Assembly: GCF_010365865.1 (NCBI RefSeq)
Contig: NZ_CP048020.1
Coordinates: 2,604,001 to 2,668,000 of the forward strand
Source: Treponema vincentii
GTDB lineage: Bacteria > Spirochaetota > Spirochaetia > Treponematales > Treponemataceae
DNA length: 64,000 nt
Reading direction: 5' to 3'
Part shown: positions 7,869-16,802 of the stretch, in pieces
Position numbering within the stretch: position 1 is the stretch's first letter
How the letters are laid out: every line of letters begins with the position of its first letter
Notes under the pieces: generated by a model
What the model was told of the DNA's origin: nothing
Databases searched by the model: none
The model's input: the letters and a program-made list of their open reading frames with translations, nothing else
Made by a program: the position numbers and the translations under genes

Positions 7869-9362
7869 ATGAAACCTCGAAAAATTTGGATTATTACCTG
7901 CTTATTTTCCGTTATTCTCATTTCTACCGTATCGTATGCGCCGTCTATCTTTGCTCAATCTCAACAGGATCGGACGCAAAGTACGATACCGTATATGCAA
8001 TACCTGCAATACTTAAATGAGGCGCTCCAACGCTATTATGTCGATGAGGTAAATCCGGAGGTACTCTTTCAGGGCGCCGCGGAAGGAATGCTCAATGCAC
8101 TCAAAGACCCGTATACCATGTATATCGACAACGGCAGCTTAACCGGCGTAGGATTACAGGATACCACAACCGGCTACTTCGGCGGAATAGGTATTACCTT
8201 TACCAAGCCTACTGCTTCAACAGCTGAACGTCCATCCTATATTGAAGTTGCATCTGCCCTCGAAGGAACCCCTGCATGGAAAGCCGGTATTCAGGCAGAT
8301 GACCTCGTTACCGAAATCGAAGGAGAATCCACTATCGAGATGACACAGGCGGATGTAGTGGCAAAGCTCCGCGGCAAAATCGGTACATCCGTTACCGTAA
8401 CCGTCCGGCGCGGAAAGAATATGGAGTTTCCGGTTAAGCTGGTACGGGCTCGGATTGAAGTGCCGACCATTAAATACATGAAGCTCGATAAGGATATCGG
8501 CTATATCCGCCTGATAGAATTTAACCCCAACAGCAGCCGGCGCATACGGGAAGCAATGGAAAGCCTACAAGCGGAAGGAGCAACCAAATTAGTACTCGAT
8601 CTCCGAAATAATCCGGGGGGACTTATCACTGCAGCAGTCGATACGGCGAGCCTTTTTATTAAAGAAGGATTGATTGTTTCTACAAAATCGCGTATCCCGC
8701 AGAATAACCTTGAGTTTAACAAAAACGCTGCGATCGATGCGGTGTTTGCGGATGTGCCGCTTGTTGTGCTTATCAATAAAGGTTCGGCAAGTGCCTCGGA
8801 GATATTGGCGGGGGCATTAAAAGATTATAAACGGGCATACCTCATCGGGGAAACCAGCTACGGAAAAGGTTCCGTACAGCAGATCTTTGATTTGACACAA
8901 AAAGATTCCTTTAAGATGACGACTTCACGCTATTATACACCGAGTGACGCAAATATCGACAAAACCGGCATCAAACCGGACAAAGAGGCACAGCTATTTC
9001 CGCCGTTATCGGCAGATGACGAAAAACAGCTGGAAAAACTGTTCAAAGATGAAAAACTTTCCAATTTTGTCAAGAAGAACAAGGATTTAACCGCGGCACA
9101 AATTACCCGATATGCGGAATCGCTCGCAAAAGAATATTCATTGAACAAAGAGTTGCTCCGCATCTTGATTCGGCAGGAATACAATAGAACGCATACTGCT
9201 CCGGCAGCTGATATTGACTATGACGCACCGCTGCAGGAAGCTGTCAAAATTCTTAAAAGCGGAACCCTGCCGCAGTTGTTGCGAAACAGTAAAACCGTGC
9301 GTCAAATGCAGGAAGAAGCAGCTCAAGAAAAAGCCGCAGCTAAGTTGAAGAAGGCTTCATAA
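7869..9362 (+). CDS. Carboxyl-terminal processing protease (S41A, CtpA-like)
   Basis: The 497-residue periplasmic serine protease begins with a signal peptide or anchor (residues 1-30). A PDZ domain lies at about 100-195 (GGIGITF, GTPAWKAGIQADDLV). The S41 core has FNPNSSRRIREAM, DLRNNPGGL and GSASASEILAGAL; Ser308 and Lys333 (SYGKGSVQ) match the catalytic Ser/Lys pair by their 25-residue spacing. The C-terminal 120 residues are helical and Lys/Glu-rich. Such enzymes trim C-termini of envelope proteins. No good Shine-Dalgarno sequence precedes the ATG. It is followed by rsmE after 17 bases. Confidence 0.92.
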   Translation: MKPRKIWIITCLFSVILISTVSYAPSIFAQSQQDRTQSTIPYMQYLQYLNEALQRYYVDEVNPEVLFQGAAEGMLNALKDPYTMYIDNGSLTGVGLQDTTTGYFGGIGITFTKPTASTAERPSYIEVASALEGTPAWKAGIQADDLVTEIEGESTIEMTQADVVAKLRGKIGTSVTVTVRRGKNMEFPVKLVRARIEVPTIKYMKLDKDIGYIRLIEFNPNSSRRIREAMESLQAEGATKLVLDLRNNPGGLITAAVDTASLFIKEGLIVSTKSRIPQNNLEFNKNAAIDAVFADVPLVVLINKGSASASEILAGALKDYKRAYLIGETSYGKGSVQQIFDLTQKDSFKMTTSRYYTPSDANIDKTGIKPDKEAQLFPPLSADDEKQLEKLFKDEKLSNFVKKNKDLTAAQITRYAESLAKEYSLNKELLRILIRQEYNRTHTAPAADIDYDAPLQEAVKILKSGTLPQLLRNSKTVRQMQEEAAQEKAAAKLKKAS

Positions 9363-9379
9363 ATCGGTATTACGAAGTA

Positions 9380-10204
9380 ATGAAGCAATTTATTATCGAG
9401 CAAGAGCCGGATGGTAACGGCATGCTCACCTTGAGCGGCAAGGCCTTTATATACTTGATAAAAGTACGGCGTATGCGGGAGGGTGATGTCCTGCATGCGC
9501 AGCTGCCGCAAAGCGGTGCCGCCGATATGGTCATCGATTCGATAAATACTGTAAAGAAAACGCTGCGGTTAAAGCGGCGGACAACGCCTCTCAGTGTGTG
9601 CGGGACGGCTGCTGCGGGTGCAACCAACGAAGCCGCAAACAGTTTGCCTGCGTATGCCGCACCTGCTGCCGACCTTATTTTGCTGCAATGGGTGCTCAAA
9701 GGCTCTAAAACCGACACCATTATCAGGCAGGCCACGGAGGCAGGCGTGCGCGCTGTTTTACCGGTTATTGGAGAGTTTTCCGTTGCAAAAAAACAAAACC
9801 CTGCACAGCTGGAACGGTTCAGGCGCATTATCAAAGAATCGCGGCAGCAATCGGGCTCTCCGATCGATACCATCGTTATGGAACCGGCTCCGCTTGCCGA
9901 AGCGCTCAATACCCTAAAAACACTTGTACCGACTGCTACTACCGTGTTTGCTCAGTGCAGCGAAGCCGCCGGCGCGTCCGTCGGATTTCACCAACTGCTT
10001 GCAGAAAAACCTTCCCATATTGTGCTCGCAATCGGAGCGGAGGGAGGCATAAGCCCCGCGGAAGCAGCAGTACTTCGCAACGCGGAATTCCAAACCATTC
10101 ATTTTAAAACGAACGTATTACGTGCAGAAACTGCCGCACTGTATGCAATTGCAGCGGCACAAATTATTATAAACGAGGCTGACCAATGGCAATTACCCGT
10201 ATAA
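9380..10204 (+). CDS. rsmE: 16S rRNA m3U1498 methyltransferase RsmE
   Basis: The 274-residue SPOUT methyltransferase has an N-terminal PUA-like domain (LSGKAFIYLIKVRRMREGD) and a C-terminal trefoil-knot domain with LAIGAEGGISPAEAAVL and LRAETAALYAIAAAQ, the S-adenosylmethionine-binding signatures of RsmE. It methylates N3 of U1498 in the decoding region of 16S rRNA. An Ala-rich insertion at about 70-95 is somewhat longer than usual. It lies 17 bases after ctpA, and its end overlaps the next gene by 19 bases, so the two are translationally coupled. Confidence 0.93.
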   Translation: MKQFIIEQEPDGNGMLTLSGKAFIYLIKVRRMREGDVLHAQLPQSGAADMVIDSINTVKKTLRLKRRTTPLSVCGTAAAGATNEAANSLPAYAAPAADLILLQWVLKGSKTDTIIRQATEAGVRAVLPVIGEFSVAKKQNPAQLERFRRIIKESRQQSGSPIDTIVMEPAPLAEALNTLKTLVPTATTVFAQCSEAAGASVGFHQLLAEKPSHIVLAIGAEGGISPAEAAVLRNAEFQTIHFKTNVLRAETAALYAIAAAQIIINEADQWQLPV

Positions 10205-10923
10205 AACTCTTAGCAATCCCCATCGACATTCTTCCCGACGAAGATATTGAACAAACCATAATGGATATGGTGGATAAAGGAGAACCTCAGCATATCGTGT
10301 TTATTACAATTTGGGATTTGCTCAGAGCGCGCCGCGATGCGGAATACCGCGCAATGCTTGAACAAGCAGCGCTCTGTCTTCCGCTTTCAAGAAGTTTATT
10401 AAAAGCGGCGCAGTTCCTCAAACTTCCCGTACCGATCAGACGCGATTCCTTTGATATGATTATCAGAATCTTGAACATCATCGATTCTCACTATAAAACG
10501 CTCTACATCCTGGGAGGACGGGCGCAGAATCTGTTGGATGCCGAACGCAATGTACACGTAACCTTTCCTGGCATAGGTATTGTCGGTCGCTTTAACGGTT
10601 TTTACCGCAAGAGTATGGAACCGGATATTATCTTGTCAATTGTAAAAGCTCACCCTGCACTATTGATCGCCGGAAACGGTATTCCCGGCGGTGTCCGATG
10701 GATTTATCGGAATAAAGCCAAATTACCTGCAAGCATCTTTATCCACAATAATGATATCATCGACATTTTTGCAAAACGTAAAAAGCGCATTTCCGACGCT
10801 GCATTTCGAAAAGGGCGTGAGTTTTTGCCGCAGCTGCTGCGCAATCCTTTTAAAATATTTTACGTGTTTCGCTATCTTCTCTTTCTGCTGATCGTACTGT
10901 TCTACCGATTGTTCAGGACATAA
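10186..10923 (+). CDS. WecG/TagA/CpsF-family glycosyltransferase (GT26)
   Basis: The 245-residue protein has the family layout: N-terminal PQHIVFITIWDLLRARRDAEYR, a middle LYILGGRAQNLLDA segment, and PGIGIVGRFNGFY preceding the C-terminal half. Such enzymes transfer N-acetylmannosamine or related sugars to lipid-linked carriers during surface-polysaccharide synthesis. A hydrophobic C-terminus (FRYLLFLLIVLFYRLF) probably attaches it to the inner membrane. The start overlaps rsmE by 19 bases. The canonical family aspartate region reads FITIWDLLRARRD, so activity should not be assumed. Confidence 0.8.
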   Translation: MAITRIKLLAIPIDILPDEDIEQTIMDMVDKGEPQHIVFITIWDLLRARRDAEYRAMLEQAALCLPLSRSLLKAAQFLKLPVPIRRDSFDMIIRILNIIDSHYKTLYILGGRAQNLLDAERNVHVTFPGIGIVGRFNGFYRKSMEPDIILSIVKAHPALLIAGNGIPGGVRWIYRNKAKLPASIFIHNNDIIDIFAKRKKRISDAAFRKGREFLPQLLRNPFKIFYVFRYLLFLLIVLFYRLFRT

Positions 10924-10947
10924 CTAACTGAACATACTCAACAAGGA

Positions 10948-10983
10948 ACCTCTAAAAATTTAACCGAATTTTTAGATATGCCC
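10948..10983. repeat. CTCTAAAA stem-loop repeat, copy 3
   Basis: The arm TCTAAAAA (10951-10958) pairs with TTTTTAGA (10968-10975). The loop contains TTAACCG, and ATGCCCAA follows, as in copies 2 and 4. It lies between the glycosyltransferase gene and mtnK. Confidence 0.7.
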
Positions 10984-10999
10984 AATACGGATACACTAT

Positions 11000-12336
11000 A
11001 TGAAAGCACATTATTTACTTGATACCGAAACCGTAAAGGCCTACCTCGTTGAACAGCTCAAGCTATTTTCCGCCGATGAACCGCTCGACGCGGAAGAAAT
11101 CGGGGACGGCAATATCAACTATGTATTCCGTGTGCGTTCCCTTATCAGTGGAAAAAGCATTATTGTAAAGCAGGCAGACCGGCTGCTCCGCTCATCGGGG
11201 CGTCCGCTCGATATTACCCGCAGTAGGAGAGAAGCGGACGCGCTCCGCATTTATGCAGCCCTTACCCCGCAGTTCATACCCCGTATTTATGCCTACGACG
11301 ATACAATGAGCATTATCTGCATGGAAGATATTTCCTATTGCGGTAATTTACGGAAGGAACTGATGGCAGGACGTCCGCTTCCGGCAAATTTCGCGGAAAA
11401 TGCTGCATCCTTTTTGGCGAATGCGGTTTTCGCAACAAGCGATTTGTTTTTGTCTCCGGAAGAAAAGAAGGAGCGGGTAAGTGCTTTTATCAATCCCGAA
11501 CTATGCGCAATTTCCGAAACGCTTGTTTTTTCCGAGCCGTACTGCAACGGAAAAAACCGCAACCGTATTACCCCCGGTAACGAGAACTTTATTCAAAAAA
11601 CACTTTACAACGACGAAGCGCTTAAAGCCGAGGTTGCTTCGCTGCGGGAAATCTTTATGAATAAGGCAGAGGCGCTTATCCACGGTGATTTACACACCGG
11701 TTCGATTTTTTATCGGCAGCAGCGCCGGCATACCTATCGGTACGAATACCACTCCCGATAGGAATGCAACGAGCGAGCCATGTATGAAAATTATCGACCC
11801 CGAATTTGCCTTTTATGGTCCAATCGGATACGACCTCGGTAATATTATCGCACATCTTTATTGTGCATGGATGTATGCCGCTTTTATTCGCGGCGCTTCG
11901 GACAAAATAAAAAACCGGTATCGATATACGATCCGATATTCCCATATTACAAACATCCTCTGCGAGCGACGGTTTTATCGAGCGGATAGCCGCCGCAATA
12001 GAAGCACTCCCGCAGCTTTTTACCGCAAAGGCGTTGGAACGGTGTAAAACAGTTCCATTAAGCGACCCGCTCTACAACGAACGGTATATCCGGCGGCGGC
12101 TTGCTGAAATACTTGCCGATGCCTACGGCTTTGCCGGTACGGAAATAATCCGCCGCGCTGCCGGGGACACAAAAACCGCTGAATTCGATGCGATGGGGCA
12201 GGACACACGCCGCATTACTATGGAACGCATCATCATAAAGACAGCCTGTAGGTTAATTAAGCAGCGGCGGCAAGCGAACATCGGAGCACTCACGATTACA
12301 TACTTTAGGGAAGCGCTTTTACACAGCGGTATATAA
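11000..12336 (+). pseudogene. mtnK: 5-methylthioribose kinase MtnK, interrupted by two +1 frameshifts
   Basis: Three consecutive frames together read as one MtnK of about 444 residues. Frame one (11000 to about 11705) has EEIGDGNINYVFRV, CMEDISYCGNLRKEL and [13 protein letters not shown]. Frame two has [20 protein letters not shown]. Frame three has NERYIRRRLAEILADAYGF. The kinase phosphorylates methylthioribose in methionine salvage; the HGDLH and DPEF motifs are its catalytic and magnesium-binding parts. The first shift falls in T6 at 11706-11711 and the second in A6 at 11909-11914; removing one base from each restores the frame. These may be sequencing errors and not gene decay, as essential genes in this window show the same pattern. 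No other methionine-salvage gene is nearby. Confidence 0.85.
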
Positions 12337-12415
12337 ATGAGAAAGGCCTTCCGCTAAACTTGCGAAGATATCACCGATGTCCCCAGACCAACAACCATTA
12401 CCCATTATGTAACGG

Positions 12416-13526
12416 TCACTCATCAATGAACGGTGCACATAGCCACGTCAGTTCGTGTTTGTTTGCAATAAGATGAACGATTTTTGAATGAGGGATTTCC
12501 GCAAAACGGCGAATCGTATCGAAGTCCGGCGCCCCCTGCATTTTGATTGTACAGATAAATTCTGAACAAAGGCCGCTTGACCGCCACCGTTCAATCCATT
12601 CCAGTAAGCGAGGCGGATAACAGATAACATCGGAACATACCCAATCCTGTTTACCGAGACTTTCGGGAGTTAATGTAAACGCATCATGCTGCATAAAGGT
12701 AATCCGCGGTTCACGCATCAAAAAAATCCGCCAGCGGACTCCGGTCGATAGCGGTTATCTCTGTCCCCAGATTATTCAGTACCCATGTCCAGCCGCCGGG
12801 ACAGGCCCCCGCATCCACACAATGGGAGCCGCGCTGAGGTAATGCCCAGTCTACCGGTATTACCGATGGAACAGCCGTTCCCCTTCGCTCTGCAGCACGC
12901 CGATAGTAAAAGTCTAACAACGTTAAGGCTTCCCATAATTTAAGGTAGGCGCGGCTGGGCGGATTTTGATGGTCTTCGGTAAAACGGATAACGCCGAGCG
13001 GAAACGGCGACGAGGTTTTCGCAGATGCAAGCAGTGTATGATCATCTAACAGCGACCACACACCCATACCGGCAAGCGGCACGGTATAAGGAAACGGTTT
13101 TTCTTTTTTACTGATATACGGCAGCTTTGACCCAATCAATTCCGCCCGCCTAAAACAGTTAAGCGGATAGTGCGCCCAATTCCGCTGAATACCTCGCAAC
13201 AGATCCGCAGCTTCTCCAATACTGCGGAACCGCACTACAAACGGTTCTTCCCAGCACAGCTGTTTCCAAAAGACCTCCCGCTCTATTCCTTCGCAATACA
13301 CAAGCTTACTTGATTGAACAGTACTATCGTTCAACTTAAAATCACTACAACCCTCGGAAACGGAAGAAAAGCGCCACATACGCTCGGGCAAACCGTGAGC
13401 CTGCAAAGCCAGCTCATCATCCAAATGCGATTCAAAACCTTTTACCGGTATCCATGCCTTACCGGCTAACTTACAAATAGAACCATAAGGGTTGGCAGCG
13501 GCAATTTTACACAAATCAATCATCAT
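12416..13526 (-). pseudogene. rlmM: RlmM-like 23S rRNA 2'-O-methyltransferase, one frameshift
   Basis: Two frames join at A7 (12720-12726 on the + strand); removing one base gives a continuous 369-residue protein, the usual RlmM length. The first part ends with VDAGACPGGWTWVLNNLG, the Rossmann motif I of FtsJ/RrmJ-like methyltransferases, and AIDRSPLADF. The second part carries QHDAFTLTPESLGKQDWVCSD and a CTIKM segment like the family's catalytic lysine. RlmM methylates the ribose of C2498 in 23S rRNA. The start ATG at 13526 is supported by the beginning MMIDLCKIAAANPYG, but the open frame continues upstream through the repeat at 13539, so the N-terminus is uncertain. Confidence 0.75.
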
Positions 13527-13538
13527 AATAGTCTTTTT

Positions 13539-13563
13539 TTTCGTATCGGCAAAAACGATAGGG
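13539..13563. repeat. Direct repeat flanking the higBA remnant, left copy
   Basis: TTTCGTATCGGCAAAAA followed by CGATAGGG recurs nearly identically at 14024-14049 (AACAATAGGG at the end). The two copies bracket higA and the truncated higB. Confidence 0.7.
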
Positions 13564-13616
13564 TATTCATATAACCTGCAACCGGACTCGCCCAGTCATC
13601 AGGTTGAAAACGGGTA

Positions 13617-13916
13617 TTATGCTATCTGCTTACAATGTGGAATTTTCTCCAAATCATGTACAAGTTTTAACTCCGCTTCTCTTAAATCCAATTCATTCTG
13701 CATATTGAGCCAAAACTTAGAAGTTGTTCCAAAGTATTTAGAAAACCTTAGAGCCATTTCAACGGTTATTTTTCTTTTCCCATGAACTAAATCCAAAATT
13801 GAACTGGAAGAAACCCCTAAATCTTTTGAAAGTCTATAAGAAGTAATATTTAAAGGTTCGAGAAACTCTTCTACTAAAATTTCACCAACTGTTGGTAATT
13901 CAAATCTTTCATCCAT
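13617..13916 (-). CDS. higA: HigA-type antitoxin (XRE family)
   Basis: The 99-residue protein has the HigA signature near its start (TVGEILVEEFLEPLNIT), a helix-turn-helix (SYRLSKDLGVSSSSILDLVHGKR) and the family's FGTTSKFWLNMQNELDL. HigA binds and neutralises the HigB mRNA interferase and represses the operon. I chose the ATG at 13916 because GGAGG is placed correctly before it; an in-frame upstream ATG (13967) lies inside higB. The partner toxin is only a 40-residue remnant, so higA is effectively an orphan here. Confidence 0.85.
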   Translation of the reverse strand: MDERFELPTVGEILVEEFLEPLNITSYRLSKDLGVSSSSILDLVHGKRKITVEMALRFSKYFGTTSKFWLNMQNELDLREAELKLVHDLEKIPHCKQIA

Positions 13917-13929
13917 AGCGCACCTCCGT

Positions 13930-14052
13930 TTAGTGATAATCCACAATCTGTACTTCGTAAGCTTCATTGTTTAGAAACTTAACCTGTATTCTCCGTTGAT
14001 TATTTATTCTTAAAGACATTTTCTTTCGTATCGGCAAAAAACAATAGGGCAT
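13930..14052 (-). pseudogene. higB: Truncated HigB toxin (C-terminal remnant)
   Basis: A 40-residue frame ends in LRINNQRRIQVKF and AYEVQIVDYH, the exact C-terminal pattern of HigB/RelE-like toxins (normally about 90 residues, ending in VDYH). The first 50-odd residues, with part of the active site, are missing. In their place is MPYCFLPIRKK, encoded by the direct repeat copy at 14024-14049. The ATG lies in the T-tract of the ribosomal-operon terminator. It should be inactive as an RNase. higA follows after 13 bases, the normal order for this system. Confidence 0.8.
14024..14049. repeat. Direct repeat flanking the higBA remnant, right copy
   Basis: Matches 13539-13563 over about 24 bases with two differences and one extra A. 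It forms the first codons of the higB remnant. Confidence 0.7.
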
Positions 14053-14055
14053 AAA

Positions 14056-14081
14056 AAAACGCTCGGCAAAGCGAGCGTTTT
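14056..14081 (-). terminator. Intrinsic terminator of the ribosomal protein operon
   Basis: On the minus strand AAAACGCTCG pairs with CGAGCGTTTT around a 6-base loop and runs into seven T. A second hairpin (14090-14098 with 14126-14134, 9 bp) precedes it. It is placed after the last gene of the operon, at 14169. Confidence 0.85.
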
Positions 14082-14168
14082 CGCGCACGAATTCAGCATC
14101 CTCTAAAATTAATATTTTATTCGGCTGCTGAATTTTAAGGAGCGTTTTTGTTCAGAGCGTAGTGTTAT

Positions 14169-14357
14169 TTACGCCTTAGCTTCGGCGGCCTTTTTGTTTT
14201 TCAGCATTGCACGGCCGACTTTTGAGATATTGACTTTCTTTCCGTCAATTTCCTGTTCATACAGGAGTTTAACACCGGTTTGGCCGGTTACGGGGCAGGT
14301 TCCCCGCCCATGATTGGGAACGCTTTTAATTCCTTTCCCGCGATGTGCTTTCGACAT
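14169..14357 (-). CDS. Small basic protein, last gene of the ribosomal operon
   Basis: The 62-residue protein is lysine-rich and has GRGTCPVTGQTGVKLLYE in the middle and a KVGRAMLKNKKAAEAKA tail. It starts 3 bases after the rplQ stop and ends just before the operon terminator, so it is co-transcribed with rpoA and rplQ. I do not recognise a named family: it is not L28, L33 or L36 by motif. Size, charge and position suggest a ribosome-associated protein particular to this lineage, which is inference only. Confidence 0.75.
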   Translation of the reverse strand: MSKAHRGKGIKSVPNHGRGTCPVTGQTGVKLLYEQEIDGKKVNISKVGRAMLKNKKAAEAKA

Positions 14358-14360
14358 AGT

Positions 14361-14804
14361 TTAGCCCTCCGCTGCCTTTGACTTTGCAGCGCCCTTGTCT
14401 GCACCGTCTTTCTTTGCATCTGCCGACTTCTTCGTGCTCTTATCGAGCGTATAGTCAACCAGCTCTAAAATTGCAACCTGTGCGGCATCACCCTCACGCA
14501 ACCCTAATTTAAGTACGCGGGTATATCCGCCGTTCCGATCCTTCATGCGCGGTCCGATGTCGGTAAACAATTTATTCAAGATTGCCTCATCCCAAATATA
14601 GGTTGCAGCCTGCCGCCGATTATGTACTGAATCGACCTTAGCACGGGTAATAAGCTTTTCTGCGGTTCTCCGAATCTCCATCGCCTTTTGTTTTGTCGTA
14701 GTAATCCGCTCGTACTTAAACAGTGATGTAACCATGTTACGATGCAATGCGCGGCGATGTGCACTGGTACGTGAAAGCGGATTAAAGCCGTTTTTATGCT
14801 TCAT
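14361..14804 (-). CDS. rplQ: 50S ribosomal protein L17
   Basis: The 147-residue protein begins [20 protein letters not shown] and contains [17 protein letters not shown] and [20 protein letters not shown], the L17 core that binds at the exit-tunnel rim of the large subunit. A Lys/Ala-rich C-terminal extension of about 25 residues goes beyond the family core. Its start overlaps the end of rpoA by 11 bases, implying translational coupling. Confidence 0.95.
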   Translation of the reverse strand: MKHKNGFNPLSRTSAHRRALHRNMVTSLFKYERITTTKQKAMEIRRTAEKLITRAKVDSVHNRRQAATYIWDEAILNKLFTDIGPRMKDRNGGYTRVLKLGLREGDAAQVAILELVDYTLDKSTKKSADAKKDGADKGAAKSKAAEG

Positions 14805-15849
14805 CTGTTTCTTCCTTCTGTCTCGATAACTTGATCGAATTCTTTAAATGACTGTAATCAGTCATACCCAAACTCAAATTACGTTCCGCCAACTTTTCTT
14901 GTATTTCCTGCAAACTCTTCTTTCCGACATTTCGAGTTTTCGAAATCTCATCCTCGGTCATCATGGTCAAATCGCGGATTGTTGAAACGTTTGCGTTTTT
15001 CAAACAATTGGAAGCCCGCACGGAAAGATCAAGCTCGGTGATCGGAGTGTCAAGCAACTGCTTTATCATTTCATCGCTTTCATCGGATTCATCATCACTG
15101 AGCAATTCATTTTCGTTGAAATTGACAAAAACGGTAAAATGTTCTTTCGCAATTTTTGCAGCTTCCGCTAAAGCGTCTTCAGGCCGGATAGTACCGTCCG
15201 TCCAGATCTCAAGTACAAGCTTGTCATAATCGTTGCGCTGCCCTACTCTGCACGGCTGAATTTCATAGCTGACTTTTCGAACCGGACTAAAAATGGTATC
15301 CAACGAGATTGTTCCAACCACTTCGACATATTTTTCGTTCGTCTCTGCCGGTACATAACCGCGGCCGAAATCAACTTGAATCTCCAATTCAACATGAGCA
15401 TTTTCCATCAGCTCCATAATATGGAGATCGCCGGATAAAATTTCAAGTTGACCGGGTTTTGCAAAATCGGCCGCACTAACGGAACAGGGACCTTTAAAAT
15501 CAAACAAAAAGACATCTTGTTCAATCTCATTTGGGAGCCGCAGCCGCATTTGTTTCAGGTTATTCAAAACTTCCATCGTGTCTTCGGTTACATTTGGAAT
15601 TGCTTCAAACTCGCTTGAGATACCATGCGGGACATCATCATCACCGTAAGAGGTAATTTTTACAGCGGAAATAGCATACCCTTGTATCGAAGACAACAAA
15701 ACACGCCGCAAACAATTGCCGATCGTTGTACCGAAGCCTGTTTCAAAGGGAGACGCCGTAAACTTACCATAGCTGTCGTTTGAGACATCGGCCGCAAACT
15801 CCAGACCTTTTGGTTTTTTGAATCCTTTCAAAAGATTTTTACGAGCCAT
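14794..15849 (-). CDS. rpoA: RNA polymerase alpha subunit
   Basis: The 351-residue protein has the N-terminal assembly domain ([20 protein letters not shown] at about 32-51, [14 protein letters not shown] at about 195-210) and the C-terminal DNA-binding domain from about 265 ([33 protein letters not shown]). The acidic linker is [15 protein letters not shown]. It forms the dimer that nucleates RNA polymerase and contacts UP elements and activators. The position between rpsK and rplQ is the usual alpha-operon order. rpsD, often present in this operon, is absent. Confidence 0.97.
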   Translation of the reverse strand: MARKNLLKGFKKPKGLEFAADVSNDSYGKFTASPFETGFGTTIGNCLRRVLLSSIQGYAISAVKITSYGDDDVPHGISSEFEAIPNVTEDTMEVLNNLKQMRLRLPNEIEQDVFLFDFKGPCSVSAADFAKPGQLEILSGDLHIMELMENAHVELEIQVDFGRGYVPAETNEKYVEVVGTISLDTIFSPVRKVSYEIQPCRVGQRNDYDKLVLEIWTDGTIRPEDALAEAAKIAKEHFTVFVNFNENELLSDDESDESDEMIKQLLDTPITELDLSVRASNCLKNANVSTIRDLTMMTEDEISKTRNVGKKSLQEIQEKLAERNLSLGMTDYSHLKNSIKLSRQKEETDEA

Positions 15850-15864
15850 TTAAACTCCTTTTTA

Positions 15865-16248
15865 TTAGATACGGCGGGTCTTGCGGGGACGACAACCGTT
15901 ATGCGGAATAGGCGTGACGTCATTGATAGAGCGAACCTTTAACCCCATAACGCCAAGCGTTCTGATTGCGGATTCGCGGCCGACACCGGGTCCCTTCACA
16001 AATACGTGAACTTCCCGTAATCCATACTGCTGGACGCGCTGTACAGCCGTTTCCGCGACTGTCTGTGCAGCAAAGGGGGTTGATTTTTTCGCACCGTTAA
16101 AGCCCAATCCGCCGGAGGATGCCCAAGACAACGCATTGCCCTTCAAATCGGTTATGGTAATAATGGTATTATTAAAGGTAGCCTGAATATAGACATTTCC
16201 TTCATATACGCTTTTCTTTTCTTTTCGTTTTTTTGCAGTTGTAGCCAC
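15865..16248 (-). CDS. rpsK: 30S ribosomal protein S11
   Basis: The 127-residue protein contains [19 protein letters not shown] and the invariant end [19 protein letters not shown]. It is a platform protein of the small subunit contacting 16S rRNA and S7 near the mRNA exit. It is 15 bases from rpoA and 16 from rpsM, as in most alpha operons. The length is standard. Confidence 0.97.
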   Translation of the reverse strand: MATTAKKRKEKKSVYEGNVYIQATFNNTIITITDLKGNALSWASSGGLGFNGAKKSTPFAAQTVAETAVQRVQQYGLREVHVFVKGPGVGRESAIRTLGVMGLKVRSINDVTPIPHNGCRPRKTRRI

Positions 16249-16264
16249 AGCTTATCCTCCAAAA

Positions 16265-16630
16265 TTACTTCTTCTTACCGGCAACGGTCTTCTTCTTACC
16301 TTTGCGAGTACGGGAATTGGTTCTTGTACGTTGTCCGCGGACGGGCAAACCCTTTCGATGCCGAAGACCGCGATAGCAGCCGATATCCATCAAGCGTTTG
16401 ATGTTTAAGGCAACTTCGGTGCGAAGCCGACCTTCAACCTTGTAGTCCTGATCGATAACGGCACGGATAGCGGCAAGTTCATCCTGATTTAAATCGTTGA
16501 TCATCCGCATCGGATCAATTTTTGACTTTTCACAAATTGCTTTTGCAGATGAGTGAGATATTCCATAGATATACGTCAACGCGATATTAACATGTTTATT
16601 GGGGAGGTCGACCCCAGAAATACGAGCCAT
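16265..16630 (-). CDS. rpsM: 30S ribosomal protein S13
   Basis: The 121-residue protein begins [20 protein letters not shown] and has the helix-hairpin segment [19 protein letters not shown]. The basic tail ([13 protein letters not shown]) reaches towards the P-site tRNA. It binds the small-subunit head and forms intersubunit bridges. It follows rpmJ directly; no infA lies between secY and rpmJ here. Confidence 0.97.
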   Translation of the reverse strand: MARISGVDLPNKHVNIALTYIYGISHSSAKAICEKSKIDPMRMINDLNQDELAAIRAVIDQDYKVEGRLRTEVALNIKRLMDIGCYRGLRHRKGLPVRGQRTRTNSRTRKGKKKTVAGKKK

Positions 16631-16646
16631 TCTTCAGTTTCCTCCA

Positions 16647-16760
16647 TTAGCCTTGGCGCTGCTTGTGTTTGGGATTTGTGCAGATAATCCGCACAATTCC
16701 GTTGCGTTTAATAACCTTACATTTATCGCAAATAGGCTTTACGCTGGTTCTTACTTTCAT
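16647..16760 (-). CDS. rpmJ: 50S ribosomal protein L36
   Basis: This short frame encodes 37 residues, [20 protein letters not shown] followed by [17 protein letters not shown]. The three cysteines and one histidine (C11, C14, C27, H32) make the zinc-binding form of L36. It sits between secY and rpsM, the canonical site. The ATG at 16760 is preceded by AAGGAGAA at normal spacing. Confidence 0.96.
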   Translation of the reverse strand: MKVRTSVKPICDKCKVIKRNGIVRIICTNPKHKQRQG

Positions 16761-16802
16761 ATTGTTTTTCTCCTTAACAAAAGAATCACCTTTCCCGAAA
16801 TA

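Noticed and set aside
13930-13967. Longer higA start (ATG 13967)
   Set aside because: It overlaps the higB remnant and lacks a ribosome site; ATG 13916 has GGAGG.
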